A stretch of DNA of 64,000 nucleotides from Termitomyces sp. T153 (taxonomy: Eukaryota; Basidiomycota; Agaricomycetes; Agaricales; Lyophyllaceae): assembly GCA_018296165.2 (NCBI GenBank), contig JACKQL020000019.1:186001-250000 (forward strand). The letters run 5' to 3'. This document shows positions 11,221 through 24,263 of this stretch, one piece after another (position 1 is the first letter of the stretch; every line of letters starts with the position of its first letter). The position numbers and the translations under genes are program-made. The notes beneath the pieces were generated by a model, which was not told the DNA's origin, did not search any database, and was given only the letters and a program-made list of their open reading frames with translations.

Positions 11221-12486
11221 CTAGCAAAAGCCAAGGAAGAGTGAGAAAAGCAAATAGGGGAATGGAAAGACCCAACTCTTCCAGCTCCTTCTGGAATGCC
11301 TCACAATGATGGCTTTCAATAGCAATAATGGTCTTGGCAAACCTGAAGAAGGCCTTGGCAGGAGCAAAAGTATCTCTGACAGAACAGTCAAGGACTTTTG
11401 ATTAGATAAGGGAAGACAGAGTGTTGAACAGACCCTGTTGTTCAACAATGCAAGGGAAGTTGGCCTGGTTGGCAAGTGACTGGCCAAAAAAGGACAGAAT
11501 GTTGGGATTAAGAAACAGGGGAAGGAAATAGAAGGAAATGGAAAGGTGTACCAAATTGACTGTACTGATGAAACAAGTGCAATCAGCAGCACCAATCAGG
11601 AGAGCCTTTGTAGTGGAAATGTGACCCATAAGAGGCACTAGCAAGCACAGGATAATGGAGAACCACAACAATGGTGTCACTGGCAGATTGTTTGACCAAA
11701 TGATTGAAAAGAATGTGGTTGGGGGCTCAGAAGAACCAACTGGCAGAGCAGCAGCCATGCAGGGTACAGTGGGCAGTTTACAACAAGGGGAGGTTGGCAA
11801 AGGCATAATAGCAAAAGAAGGAAAGAAATGATGAGGTTTTATAGGACCAAGGGCAGGTTTGAAGTCAAAAATTTCATGAGTGGAGCCCCAAAACAAGAGA
11901 AACATTTTCTTAGACAAAATGAAATAGTTTTTGTTGAAGAATTGAGCTGATCAGGGGTGAATAATGGAGATTGAGGGTGCTGCTGACTGGGGGCAGTCAG
12001 TAAAAGTGAGGGGGAGGTGTTACACCATCTCTCACCAAAGAGAGATGACAAAATCAATAGGAAAAATCCCCTTTAATAAACTCTAATAAAAAGCATTGAA
12101 AACTGTAAGTGCAAAGCCAAAAACTGTAGGCAGAAGGGGACTTACCTGAAAGAATACCAAAGAACCCTGAAAACACAGAAAGATTGCACCAGAAAAGTAA
12201 AGCAGTGGTCAAGGAATAATGCTGGACATGTCAGTGATTGAACAGCAATCAGTACTGACAGCCGAGCTTGCCTCATGGAGGGGTGGTGCTGGCTTGGGTT
12301 GGCTTTTCCATAACTGATGCAAAGAGCAAAAATTGATCAACCACCCCACCATTGCAAAATGAACCATCCATGCTCCACAAATCCATACAAACAATAACAG
12401 GACTCTGTGAAGGGCCTGCTATAGCAGACTGCAGAAGGGAGTGACAAGGAAACCACAGGAAATCAGGAAAAAGAGTGATACTGAGC
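11221..12486. other. Transposon-island sequence, no gene recognised
   Basis: CpG-poor sequence between the integrase of element C and the LTR at 12,487. Open stretches exist on the minus strand (11,402-11,917 is the longest, about 170 codons, rich in Leu, Phe, Pro and Ser), but they show no motif and no clear start. The plus strand is broken by stops. It may be the decayed 3' end of element C or another insertion. Confidence 0.45.
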
Positions 12487-12785
12487 TGTGCCATCATGTG
12501 GGATCAATGAAAATTGTTGGTGTTGGGCAATGAGTGGCCAGAATGATGACAGGAGCATGCACAGGACATTGTGGTCCATGCACAAAGATGGCAGTATAAA
12601 AGGGAGGGGGGATTTTGAGACCAACAAGCAATGTTCAGCATGTGGCTCAGAATCCCCAGCGAGCAGATTACCTAGGATTACAGCGTGGACAGGGCTTGTT
12701 TTATTCTATAATTGAACCTATTCTATTAGTTTGAACCCTGCTTTTAACTCATATTCTGAATCATATAAATCACCCTGCTGTTACA
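12487..12785 (+). mobile_element. LTR at the right edge of the first transposon island
   Basis: A 299-base block from TGTGCCATCATGTGGGATCA to CCTGCTGTTACA, with TG...CA ends. It contains AGTATAAAAGGGAG (TATA box), GAATCCCCAGCGAGCAG and TTGAACCTATTCTATTAG, a layout typical of short basidiomycete gypsy LTRs. Flanks TGAGC and TCACA do not match, so it is a 3' LTR or a rearranged copy rather than a clean solo insertion. CpG dinucleotides become frequent just past it. Confidence 0.65.
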
Positions 12786-13270
12786 TCACAAAAGTAGTGT
12801 GATTTTCAAGGGTACTTCAAGCTCTCGAACTAGTTGAATTGCTATTGTTTGGGTTAAGTCTCTAAGACAAACAAACCAAATAACTGCTTTTCGCATCATT
12901 AGTACATTATATCAGTGAACTTCGAGAGTTCTCTCTAGAAATGAATAGATCAAGGACTATTTGCATTGCACTTTCGTCCCTCCTATCCATCCCACCAAAT
13001 CAAGATATAGATATACAAAGCCTATTTAAATAACTGGAAACAGTGGTGGCATCCAAAACTGAGAAGGCTACAGGATACAAGGTCATATACATACATAAAA
13101 ATGCGAGATGAAGGGCCCACGAACCGCGATGTTCTTATCATACATGAAGGTATCAAAATGCAATAAAAAGAATAAAAGGTATCAGAAGACAAAGTGGTAG
13201 AGCAGAGGTCCAGATTCAAAAGAAGATAGTATAGAGATACAAGACAGTGATGAGTGACAACATCGACCTT
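12786..13270. other. Downstream flank of the F-box/WD40 gene
   Basis: Sequence between the transposon edge and the stop codon of the minus-strand F-box gene; it would hold that gene's 3' untranslated region. No open reading frame of note was seen. Confidence 0.5.
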
Positions 13271-16230
13271 TCAGACAAAAAGCGAGGTGTCGAGGCCATG
13301 TGAAAAATCAATGACGACGATTTTGTGGTCGTGGGACGTACTACATTAAAATCTTAATTAGCATCATGCGTGCAATAACTGGGGGTTCACTCAAGCCACG
13401 TACCTAACGATTCGAGCCGCGTCAAATTTCACATCAAAGATATGGCTCGTGTGGGTATCCTTGAACTCGCGCACGAGTTGACCTGGTGAAAACATCGCCC
13501 ACATAAATCTCGAGTAGAAAGCAAATGAACAAGACTAAACTCACCGGTTGGGAAGTCCCATACTTTTACAGTCTTATCATAGCTGGCGCTGACGAGCCTA
13601 CCACACCTTAGATCGAAAGCCAGCGCCCGGATGAGCGCCTGGTGACCAAGAAGTGTACGCATGCACTCCCCGGTCTCTGCGCTCCACACTTTGATCTTGC
13701 AGTCAGTCGAACCAGAAACGATGAGACCATCCTGAACATTATTATTGCAGCTGAGCGTCAAGTAATCAGTGTTGCAGCACCGCTTACCTTGAACTCGATA
13801 CACGCAAGACCACGATCGTGTCCCTCAAAAGTCCGGATCCGCTCTCCGCTAGCAATATCCCACAAGATCATCTTTCCATCAGCACTGGCGCTGACCTTAA
13901 CAACCAGCAAATTATTGTTCATGCATGTGTTCACCAATAGTATGATTGCTTACAACACGACCAGCCTGGAGACCCACAGAGTTAACGGGCCCTTCATGGC
14001 CCCTAAGCACTCTGGCAAGCGTTAGTGTTTCCCTGTCCCATACGCGAATTCCAGCATCCTTCGAGCTGCACCGAACAGTTTAACAAGTCAGCACTTGCGC
14101 CACAAAAGACATGTCATTGAGAAGCCCTACGACGGGCTGCTCGACAATTCTGCAAAGTCGCGAAAAAGGAACTGATAACATCGAACTCACCAGCTCACGA
14201 TCCAGCGGTCGTCAATCCGCAGATCAAGCACGCCGCCGGTATGGCCGCGGAGTATGGTGCGAAGCTCGCCTTTAACCTCGCGATCGCCATCGTCTCCAAC
14301 GCGTGAACCAGTCCACAGGTTCCAGACGCAAACCGAGTAATCCGAACTGCCGCTAACCATAAATCCCTGTTTGCGTTCTGCACCTTCAGAGTCCTCCTCG
14401 CCGAGATCCCAGTCAACACTGAACTTGAGGCACAATACACTACCTGTGTGGCCCTGAAGCTCTCCTCCCGGAAGTGGAATGGGATTATTGAAGCTGCCCA
14501 ATAGCCTGCCGTTCTTCAAACTCCAAACCTTGATCGTACGGTCCCTTGATCCAGTGATAATCCGTTTAGAGTCAAACTCGAGACAATACACGCTATCCGT
14601 GTGCCCCGTAATCGACAAGACGTGCGGTACGTACGGAACCATCTTCGGGGATGGAAACGGAGGGAGCATTGCGTACGGGTGGGAAAGAAGGTGTCGAGGG
14701 GACGGAGCAAGCGAATTTGGAGGCGGAAGAGGGGATTCGAATACAGGTACATAAGTAGTCCCGTTCCACCGCCGCTCAAGTTCAAGGCGTATGCGATATA
14801 GCTTCTGCCAATCCAGCTGCAACGGTGCATCGTTTAAGTCTTTTTGTTGATCTTGGATAGGAATTACAGATTCCACCACCGATAGAGAGGCGACGGTGCG
14901 ACAAGGAGCAAGGGAAGGCGCGCTCGAGCTGGAACCCGCTGCAGAGCGAAAGGGTGAGGGAGGAACATGCCGCGGCTGGAGGATACTTTGAGTTGGAGAG
15001 AACAAACGCCGCGAACTCAACCGTGGAGATGCTGTAGACGAAGAGGAAGAGAATGAAAAGCCACCATCATTTGAAAAGAGTCTTTTTGCTCGACGTTTCT
15101 TTTTCGGCGTTGCTATTGAAGGCTCAGGGTGAACAGTAGGGGCGACCGGTTCTGGCGTTCTCCAAAATGTATTTTCGGCAAGTCTTGGGTTCACGATGGA
15201 CCGGCGGCCACGAGTGAGGTTAACATCCCAACAACTGAGAAATAGAGCGCGCCAAACGGTGTTATCTGTAGCTAGAGCGCGCCATGTGCGTGAAACGGCA
15301 CCGCAAGTAAGTATGGTGTACAGAGAGGAGGGGCCGGTACACAATTGCATAAAAGTGTACATCGCGAGCTCTGGCGGAAGTAGAGCGATAATATCTAGAT
15401 TATAAATGATCAACATCCTTTTCTGTATCAATAGACAGAAAGGGATAAGATGTTTCCTGGAACGCCTCTTCGAAACGAAAGACAAAGCATCAAGCAAAAG
15501 ATGAAATAAAGCGAAAAGCAAGAGAATAATATCATTTACAAAGAAAATCACAAATTGCACAGAGGCCATTGACGCAGGCAGATGCGTCAACAGATCAGGC
15601 TCCTGAATAACTCGGGGCCAACTGAAGGATTACGGAACGACCCACAATTCGGGATGGCGTGGGTCGTGCTCAGCCATAGTGAAATATTAACAATGTCAGA
15701 TAGGAGGACGTACCTATGCCTGTCACTGCGCGTGATCCATAATAAGCATCAACGAAAAAGCAAGCTTCGTCGTCAATAGCAACGAGTTCGCCCTCCTCGC
15801 CGCCGAGGGGATCAAGCTCGTTGTAGTTAATTGAGCCATCAAAATATTTCGTATGTGTCCTTTGTGGACCGTAGCTGTGAGTATACAGGTTATAGGGTGA
15901 CCTAGGGGTTGAAAGAACGTCCCAGATGCGGGGTAAAATACTCTTGAATGGAGAGCGATTTGGTGTCGAAACGTTGAAATCAAATTGAACGAATGAAAAG
16001 GTGGATGAGTCGACAGTCGGTGTTGGTGATGGTGGGCGTGTGACGGTATGCGCGTGCGGGACGATGAGAGGGGCTCCATCAACGAGTTCCGAGTCGGGTA
16101 GATCCGACGTTGTTAGGAATGGGGAGCCAAGAACGGTATCGAAGAGGTGAGAGAACCCGGGGTGCGATGAATGGCGACGGTGACGGGTACGAAGGGGCGA
16201 CGGCGACGTCGTGGAGAACGTCGTCGACAT
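13271..16230 (-). CDS. F-box / WD40-repeat protein (substrate receptor of an SCF ubiquitin ligase)
   Basis: Likely binds target proteins through its WD40 propeller and Skp1 through its F-box, presenting targets for ubiquitination. A Ser/Pro-rich N-terminal exon (ATG proposed at 16,230: MSTTFSTTSPSPLRTRHRRH) is followed by an F-box at about 15,280-15,400 (LDIIALLPPELAMYTFMQL, SRTWRALATDN, WRALFLSCW). Then come a basic and Ser-rich linker (TPKKKRRAKRL) and seven WD40 repeats, recognised by GHTDSVYCLEF, GHTGSVLCLKF, GHTGGVLDLRI, GHEGPVNSVGL, GHDRGLACIEF, GHQALIRALAFD and a last blade read from two exons. The last exon (13,271-13,340) ends VVIDFSHGLDTSLFV. Clear introns: 13,493-13,544, 13,732-13,787 and about 14,069-14,191. 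The join between exon 1 and the F-box exon is uncertain, because the obvious donor GTACGT gives the wrong phase. The class is Fbxw7/beta-TrCP/Met30-like; which one cannot be told from sequence alone. Confidence 0.9.
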
Positions 16231-19200
16231 CGTGGAGAACAATGTCCAAAGGAGTTCTCGTCGTTGCAGCAACGCCCACGTCACGGGGTTACCTCGTGGG
16301 CACAGAGATTTTGATGCTCACACGACTCTTATCAACGTGCATCACTCCGATAGCCTCTGGGGCCCCTTCCCTTCGAGTCCAGCCTATTCACTAGAGACTA
16401 ATCTTGCCGCTTCATCTTCTGGATAAAGAAGACGTAACGTCAGTGTACCGATGCCTTGCTTGTCCGATTGATCACAACCCTTTGGGAACTCCTGTGCTTG
16501 GCAATGAGGGACTTCTACCTTTTGGCGAGTTTGTCTTGCTTTTGGATTGATTTTTCAGTAAGTGCGTTGAGAGCGAAGGTTCTTCCGAGGCCCAGATGGA
16601 GTTGGTCGAAAAATTTGGCGCATCTGATGCCGCTAAATGAGCTCGCTGCCCTTTGATCAAAGTGCTACATATTCTCACGAGATTTGGCGGCCTGCTCCGA
16701 AATCATCAGCATCCTTCATATCCATCCGACTATGTGAAGTCTAACCTGTACGAAGATTAGATTTGCTTGAAGTTGAAAACTCCTCGGCCTGGACTCACGC
16801 CTCAACTACTGGACATGGCAGGTGCTGAACAAAAGTCAAGCTGACGACAGATCCGTCTAGAATCAAGGATTTTGCGAATCTTGCACAGAATTCTACGAAC
16901 TTTCCGGATGTTCTTGGAATCTGGCTCAGTGGTGACGACGGAACAGGGGCTAATGGTCTCCGCCAACGATTATCGTACCAGAGGAAGAAAGGGCTGCCTT
17001 CTTGGACGTAAGTACAAGGTGTACACGCATATTTATATATACACGAGTTGTTAACAACCTGGGCTGACAGGATAAATGATTATCGATCAGCTTGAGCATA
17101 AGGGAAATGTGAATTGCTTCCACGCACTTATTGACGACTAGGTTGCCCATACTCTTCCGCGGAAGGTATCTAAACTCGCCTGGATTTTCTGCAACGCGCC
17201 CACAACAAAAGAATTTAAAAATGACCATCGATATACAGATTAGGCTTGTCCCGCTGTCATATGTCTTCATCTGCCTGGTCGATGTCGAATTCATCCATCC
17301 TTCTTCCAGGCTGCGCACAGTAAGATGCATCGCTGTAAGTTTAGCCATTGCCATGACTAGATTCTTATATTGGGCTGTCGGAGCCAGGTTATGCTGTCGA
17401 TTGGTAAGACTTGTGAGTGGACCTTTAGGGCTCTCTGCTAGCCCCGCAACGTCAATGGAACGATTCTTGACAGCTGGGACAAGGGCACGAAACAAGTCCG
17501 AAGTCTTCGTTCAGCTTCCTGGTGCCACAAGATCGATCATTGAATCAAAGAATAAGATCCATCTTTGTCATTATTCATTGTCTCGTTACAACATCTGTGG
17601 CTGCCGATACGATGTCCATTACAAGGCTCGTTGTTCCGACAACCATGTCCTACCTGTCATCATGGGCCGTCCTTGTTCTTCCATCAAGTAGACCAGGTCT
17701 TGCGTTGAGTTCCAGGTAATTAATCTCTTTGACTGCGGGAGGGCATGTCCACATAATGCAGGAGCGGTGTCGTGTAATCTGACAGCGCCTGTTTTCTGAA
17801 TGATTGGGGTTCTCAAATTAAATCAGGTTTCCAGCAATTTTGGGTGGCCTTCGGGAGGGCTATGGCTGTTCAAAGACAACAGACAAGGAATGGTGTATTC
17901 CCCTGCCTATCAGCGCTTTTTTCGCTAAACCAATTCGGGGCTAGGTATACCAGGCTTAAACCTTTCCCCCTTCTTTCTGTTCGACCTACTCGAAAATTCT
18001 GTGCATACCCTCTTCGAAGCCGAACTTGGGTACTGGAGGGTAATGAGCAGTTGCGTGGAGCGACATGACACTTGGGACAGCGTCGGCTCATGAGTTTTGC
18101 ATTCTTTGTGCATCGCTGCAGAATTGGATCGTGCCTTGTTCTCTCATTCCATTTTCGACACATTATAATCTAGATATGGGAGAGAGACGAACGTGTGTGA
18201 GCGTCGAGATGAGATCCTCCTGTTGCGAAATGATGGAAAGTTCCCATGATCCGAGGCGTGGAAGGTGTGTAACAGCTTGCCTTGTCATTGGTTCATTTCG
18301 TACAGATCATCAACATTCGCAACGTGACATACTGGATTCTAACCGATGCAAATTTGTCTTTCTTAATGGACACACTCACTGTCAGTGATGATGGCAATGA
18401 AACCGCCGCTGACAATATGTATACAATTTTGCGAGTACGTCTTGACCGGTTTTTCAACCAGTGTGCCCGTGATGTCAAACGCAAGTTTGTTCGTTTTCAG
18501 ATTCCTTGTGGTCATCGTGTGTCCTATCCATAAGGAGAACGAACAGCTAATCAGAATATTTTTAAAGACTAGGCTTCGATATGATGATTGCTTGTCGTTT
18601 TGACTGAACAATTCAAATGAAATGTCTCACCATTTTAAAAGAAGAAGAATAGTACTTCTCTGACATTTGGATCCGGGCTGTACTTGATTGAGCCGTCTGC
18701 TGAGGTATTCACATCTTCCGACACGGGGAGCCCTTCTAATCTTCTGGGGCTTTTCGGGCCAACCTTGAATAAAAGGAGGTATGATACACAATATGAGACC
18801 CGTTCCCTCGATTTGGTGATATCCATTATTGGGCCTTTACAGCATGGAAACCGCACCAGGCACGGGCATGATATGTGAGGTCTCACGGTTTATTCTCTAA
18901 CGGTATTCTCGAACATGCACCACATAACTAGTACCATAGACTGCCCCTGTGCACAGGCTTAGTACACATTACTGTCAGATAAATGACGTGTCACTGTAAG
19001 TAGATGTCTAGTCGTCCGAGCTTTTTGAGTTTTTGTTCTGGCGCATAAGCGCGCCACGAGTTCAATCAAATCTTTGGACGCTTTGTTTCTTACCTACTTT
19101 GGCGACCTTCAAGAACAAGAATGGGCTATCGATATGTTATGTAGCAGACACAACATTAAATGGCCTGGTTTAGACGGCTCTGACCAGCTCTGGCCAAGCA

Positions 19201-20829
19201 ACATAGCCAGGAGCTGAAGAGCTAGGGCTAGATCTGACTAGAACGTGACAGACAGCCAACCAGAGCTAGCCAAACTCGTTTAGCCATCTAGAGTAATTTA
19301 AATATAGTCTGTTCAGAGGAACTTTCACATGGCCAACATCAGCAAACCAGACGACCAGACCATCTGCCTCTAGATCAGCTGCCATGATATGTTTAAATGC
19401 CTTTCCAAATCTGGTCATAATCTCCCACAGGTAGACATACCCCTCCATAGATGTACCTTCAATGTAGTGAGAAGAATTAACTGTATAGCTACTTCGAAAG
19501 GGTGCTTTTGTTCTCAGCGCTTTTCCTGGATCATCGTCGAGTTCGGCAATTGGTCGACAGCGTCCCTAAATAGGAGTCACTGTCCACGGAAACATGGTAA
19601 CATGCCTTCCATAGACAGCAGTCTATGAAAATTTGTTTCACCTCCCAAGAAGGGAATCAACCTTCTTGTTGTGTCGAAGTGGTAGTTGCAGCTACAACGA
19701 CAGGTCTTCAAACCCCATTAACTTGCTTCGTCTCTCGGTTGCCTTGTCCATTCATCCCTGTGGAAATAAATAAGGTTCAGGGTTTAGTCTCCAGGGTTTA
19801 GTCTCCTGTGCAGTGCGGCATGATGCGGGCCTGTATGATGTATGTCAACATCTAAACTCTGGGCAATACGCCATGTAAGACTCTTCCTCGCTTCGAGTGT
19901 TGTTACCAGTGTACTTATAGGCCTCCGTAGACGTCGCTTTACCATACTATCATGTTCTTCTCTGCAAGTGGTAATCACAGATCCTCGGGATTCCGCCTTC
20001 GCCTGGAATAAATTTCGGAATCACAACCTCTGACGATGTATAGTCTTTCTCAAATTTGCTAGCAAATGCCGCTCCATTATAATTCAATCACCAGACATTC
20101 TTTTCCCCAACTATCCCAGTCCAGCACAGCGGTCACTGGAACATTAAAGGACTCCGCTCGGTCCGTGGTGCTTCTGAGTCGAATGGGTGAAATCTGTTCC
20201 GGGCGAATCAAAAATATTGTCATGTATATGATAAGTTGTGGTGTCAACTTGCCCTACTGATTTTTCTACGCAAGAGCATGTATGGAAGCTCCAATCAAGT
20301 TGTCGGGTATATCGAGCAGTCTATTTAGGATGGGTCAGGAGGGGTCAGTGGATGCTGGGAGAAGAAACCTACGGACTAACTTAGTTAATACTCTTCGACG
20401 TCCGACTCGACTTCGCGACTCTGCGGAGTGTGCATGATTCTACCTCCGCGCTTCACATAGGCCCGCTTAACGATGCCGCCAAAGTTCTACGGCTCGTCGA
20501 TCAAATAAGCTCATGGCATCAAGTCATTTCCTGATGTAGAAGCCTCTTCCTACGTCTTCGTGGTGGAATTTATACAAACCACGGTGTTTGATTCTGGGTG
20601 ACTGAAAGTCAAACCGGATAACACCCCTCGCAAGCACGACCCTGGCTTCCTGCCAGTTTGGTCGGCCATAGACCGCTCAAAATCTAAAGGCGGATTATAC
20701 CAGTGCGTTTGTTAACTCTCAACCCGCCCTTCTCTCATCAAACCGCATGCATTCTGCCATATCATCCAGTAAGTTACATAATTCTGAACAAATCATAGAT
20801 CTACCCTCTTATATTACCAAGTTCCTCTG
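16231..20829. other. Long CpG-rich stretch with no convincing gene
   Basis: About 4.6 kb between the F-box gene and a small coiled-coil reading frame. Two overlapping open stretches on opposite strands (minus 16,950-17,495 and plus 17,131-17,691, 180-186 codons each) show no domain, no consistent splice signals and no clear start, so neither is called a gene. The first few hundred bases should hold the promoter of the F-box gene. The rest may be decayed duplicated sequence related to that upstream of the CLN3 genes, but I could not align it by eye. Confidence 0.45.
19266..19448 (-). pseudogene. Short conserved-looking coding fragment of unknown family
   Basis: A 60-codon minus-strand reading frame contains KAFKHIMAADLEADGLVVWF, DVGHVKVPLNRLY and SRWLNEFG, which has the look of a real protein segment rather than random translation. 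The local base composition is lower in CpG than the surroundings. No domain name can be given. It may be a remnant of a multi-copy gene or transposon. Confidence 0.35.
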
Positions 20830-20938
20830 ATGTACCAATATCTCATCCAATCGCAAATCGACATCCTCGTGAGGCGGATTGGGGACCTCGAGTCACGAGT
20901 TGACGCCTTGAAACATTCAAGGGAGACACCAGAAAAAG
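20830..20938 (+). CDS. Possible exon of a small coiled-coil protein
   Basis: From ATG at 20,830 the plus strand reads IQSQIDILVRRIGDLESRVD ALKHSRETPEK. Hydrophobic residues are spaced in heptads, as in a coiled coil. A possible splice donor (GTCCAG) follows. A similar short coiled-coil frame lies at 24,264, also upstream of a CLN3 copy. The function is unknown, and the call rests only on the heptad pattern and position. Confidence 0.3.
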
Positions 20939-22009
20939 TCCAGTTAAGCCCGTTACCTATCCGCTGCATGGGATCAGCAGAATTGATTGGCCGTGATCAG
21001 AAAAGCCCTTGCTATCAGGAACGCACTCACCAATATATATATACCCGCTCCGTAAGTCTCAGTCCGGTCATACCTGGGGTTGCTCCAACGGTAAATGGTG
21101 AGCGAATCCTACATATTCAGTTTCTGAAGAGGACTTTCGTTGTCTTCCTTGCCATCGTATTTGTGGTGTCGCGTCGTCCTGTCCTTTCTCTACTTCTGCT
21201 GAAAACCCAGCTAGCTTATTGAATTTCCAGGAATGTTTCAAGCACATCCTTTCAGAAACGCATGATATGTGCAAAACTTGAGGCATGACGGACCTAATAC
21301 TATTGTCTTGATACGTATACTATCGCGCTCTTCTGTACCCCTCGCTCTTTTGTAGTCCCCATTCTTTTGCACCTTCACGGTCTTTTGTACATATTGCCGA
21401 GTCCAGTTTTATCATATCATATTTCTTGATTTCAATCTCTTGTTCTTGAGTTTTGTGTTTGGTCGGAGACAGAAGATGATTTACGAAGCAAGTCAATTCG
21501 TGTGTGTAATTTAGGAAGTGTCGCCATGGAATTTGGAATTTTGGCGTTTCATCTCGGAAGACGCAAGGGGTCGTTCCTCCAGGCAAATTGAGGTCAGGAC
21601 ATAAGGTTGGAGGATTTTTTTTCAAGGACAGCTAATCGATGTCATCCTGTCTCTTGATACCTCGAGCTTGAACCTTTGCGTCGTTATTTCAATCACAACG
21701 ATTGTCGATAGAGATATGACTGCCTTATAAACCAAGATTTTCCTGCGATTGAGTAGGCTCGCCCGACTCGCGTCCGACATCCGGGTGCGAGTAAGGGCGG
21801 GCATAGCTGTACGCCACAGATTTAGAGCCATCGAACGTACTGCCGCGGCCTCGCGGTCTTCAACCGGTTTCTTGAATAAGGCAGTCATCTTCTGTAACAA
21901 AAAATGATCTACCCTGCTCAGTCAATCACCGATGCACAAAGTCAGTTCTCACAAGAGGGCATCTACTGACAGCCACAATGGGGCTAGGATAGTAGGGACA
22001 GTGGACATT
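20939..22009. other. No gene recognised
   Basis: A minus-strand open stretch at 21,622-21,900 (about 90 codons, with NLWRTAMPALTRTRM) has no recognised domain. Nothing else stands out before the duplicated segment that starts near 22,010. Confidence 0.45.
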
Positions 22010-22440
22010 GGCGTTAGTAATGCTTGAATAGCCACAGGGGCTTGATGGATGCTACAACTCTCCAGGTGCTCTTTTGAAATGGTCTACGTAGATGTCTGCC
22101 TTGTGTTGAACAGCGTGTAAGTCGAGTATTCAATGCGGCGCCAACGTTGGACCGACGGCCGGCGAAAATTCAATGATCAGGACATGCTCAATTTCAAACG
22201 AGGCAGCAAGCAGGATAGAAGGTGAAGTAGTTATCAATCACCCAGTGAACATGTGGAGGTCAGGAGGTTGCCGTTGGGTTGCCGTAAGCAAGGTCAAGGA
22301 TCTAAGTAATCCCAACTCGGGTCGCAACTCGGTCAGTGTTCTTGTCCTTGGAGAAATCCGAGTTTGTTGTCATATCCTCATACTAGTGACATCCTGGCCG
22401 GATATATTATATCTTTGTTCCACATAAGAAACAATACCTA
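22010..22440 (+). repeat. Diverged segmental duplication, copy 1 (upstream of CLN3 remnant)
   Basis: Parts of this stretch match 25,160-25,460. Matching pairs: GCTCTTTTGAAATGGTCTAC with GTTCTTTTGAAATGACCTAC; AGGTCAGGAGGTTGCCG with AGGACAGGAGGCTGTCG; and AGTGACATCCTGGCCGGATA with AGTGACATTCCGGCCAGATA, followed by TATTATATCTTTGTTCCACA against TATCATACTCTTATTCCATG. Both lie just upstream of CLN3-related sequence, so a unit holding CLN3 and its upstream region was duplicated. Confidence 0.65.
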
Positions 22441-22469
22441 TTGCTGTAAAGAGTTACTGCTACCAAGGC

Positions 22470-23390
22470 AAATTCCGTTGCCATCAGCGGATTTCGAATT
22501 TTCGTCTCCGGACTGGATCAAGACGCAGCTTCGTGGGCGTTTCCCTCCGAAACTTAGATATGCGCCGTTGTACTTTCATTGGTGCGCCTTCATGTTCTCC
22601 CTCACCATATTCTCTTCCTGCTCATGTTTTTTAGATTCCTGGATCATTCCAAGCACGCGTGTCGCCCCTAGGTACTAGACCCGAGTCCTACGGAAGGCTC
22701 TAATGTATCATGGTTATAGGCCGCCGCTCGTGATAGAGGATGACGCTGAAGAGGAAAATTCTGTGTCTCCTGAATACAAACGGAGGTCATCATTAGTGAA
22801 TGGTCAAGTACTAGCAGTCGGCGCCTTGACTCCGACGTTTTAGGGTTACACATCTCATTTACGTCTCTTGCTCCTTGTCTCCTCCAGTCTCATTCCGTTA
22901 TAGATCTTTTCAATGACCGTGTTCTTGTCACGATTTCTTGTCACGATTCTTCATTACATGAGTATACCGCCCAAAGCTCTCCCTGTTCCACTTTTCTCTC
23001 CACGCTGTTCTCCAGGCTTAGATATTCGCTATTCTGACGTTCGACTTTGCTATAGGGTTCTTTGCAGTAGACAATGGTATTATGAGCATCGAAATCATAT
23101 TCCTCATCAGTCTTGAGGGTGTTTGTGGCATAGTACGTCCTTCTCACAGTCTCTGGGGTATAGTATGCTAAATTAGCTTCTCTGATACAGCGTGAATGCG
23201 ATTCACCGTATCGACCAGGAACGCCTAGACCTGCAGAGCGCACTGACGTCAAACGCACGAAGCAGGAAAGAGAGTTCAGGATTGACTCCATTTTGTTGGC
23301 CAATTTGTACAGGATTTTCTGACGGATGTTTCCGTGCCAAAGGAGGTTATGTTGTACAGGGTTCAGATTCATAGAGGCAAGATACTCCGT
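22470..23390 (+). pseudogene. CLN3/battenin pseudogene, heavily decayed (copy I)
   Basis: Pieces of the CLN3 protein can be read in order on the plus strand but in changing frames. Near 22,570 a stretch corresponds to the region around the GVGLSS segment of copy II. Near 22,720-22,790, DAEEENSVSPEYKRRSSL corresponds to the hydrophilic loop. Near 23,030-23,130 a stretch ending VLRVFVA matches ISLEGVCGGLA. Near 23,190-23,380, IHRIDQERLDLQS and then VQIHRGKIL match FYRINQERPDPQS and TQINRGKML. The first third of the gene, including the conserved PPSTPKGI block, is missing. This is an older tandem duplicate of the gene at 25,828-27,908, lost through an internal deletion and frame shifts. Confidence 0.72.
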
Positions 23391-24263
23391 GAAAATGTGT
23401 AGCATCACTGGGTGTCCATATCTCATATCGTGACTTCCAGATATTTTATTTCTAATACCCGTTCTCATCCCCGCTATCTTAAAATTATACCTGGTGTGTC
23501 TGCTTTTAATACTGGATTTGAGGTACCCAGTTTCTTACAGCATTCAAGCTGTGGCGTTATTTAGCGTTTGCGGTATTGGAAATCACGTGTTATGTTCATT
23601 GAAGATTAAAGCATTGTCCGATATGGACTTGAGCACTACGAGAACGTTTCTGAGTCGAGAGGTGGAGATGCCGATCTACTCAATCCGACAACATGAAAGG
23701 ACATACTGTGGGCTCAGATCATGCAATTTTAGCTAGTTCATCAAAGTCTACGAACACGCGGCCCTGAGAATATAAAAATAGATACATCTTCGGACAGATG
23801 TCAGGCTGCCGCTACACAAAAAGCTTTACACAAGACTGGTTGGAAGCATTTGCGGTGATGTGATGTGGGCACACAAGCCCCCCACTTCGACATATTCATA
23901 CCACAGTGATGAAAAAACAACCGAAATCAAGATTGGCATTCATCCATCATTGATTCCTCACTAAATCACGACATAATGGGGCATTCCAGAATAAGATGAA
24001 CTTCCCCGGCTTCTTGACATCAAGATTGTTATCGACTGATATTTCGTAACAAATTTCATGACTATATCAATAAATCCTCCTCAGGAAAACAGCATTCCAG
24101 AGACTCGACTTCACCCACTTGAATCGAAAAAATGTTTGCTAAAGCCACGGTTGAACCGGCCTTCTTTGCGAGTACTAGATCTAGCCAGATATAGTAGCGG
24201 TATGCATTATAAATGGCGGCAAGTTTTGTCTGACTCCAATTCCCGTTGTATCTTGTTCTCCTA
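23391..24263. other. No gene recognised
   Basis: CpG-rich sequence after the CLN3 remnant. A minus-strand frame (22,941-23,468) overlaps the remnant and is treated as a shadow. A TATA-like TATAAATG lies at about 24,210, some 50 bases before the ATG at 24,264. Confidence 0.4.

Noticed and set aside
11402..11917. A 171-codon minus-strand frame
   Set aside because: No motif and no neighbours to support it; biased composition in a decayed transposon island.
13642..14801. Plus-strand frames across the WD40 region
   Set aside because: They are shadows of the minus-strand WD40 exons, which show seven ordered repeats.
16950..17691. Two overlapping frames of about 180 codons on opposite strands
   Set aside because: Neither has a domain, splice context or homology I recognise; mutual overlap suggests chance in CpG-rich sequence.
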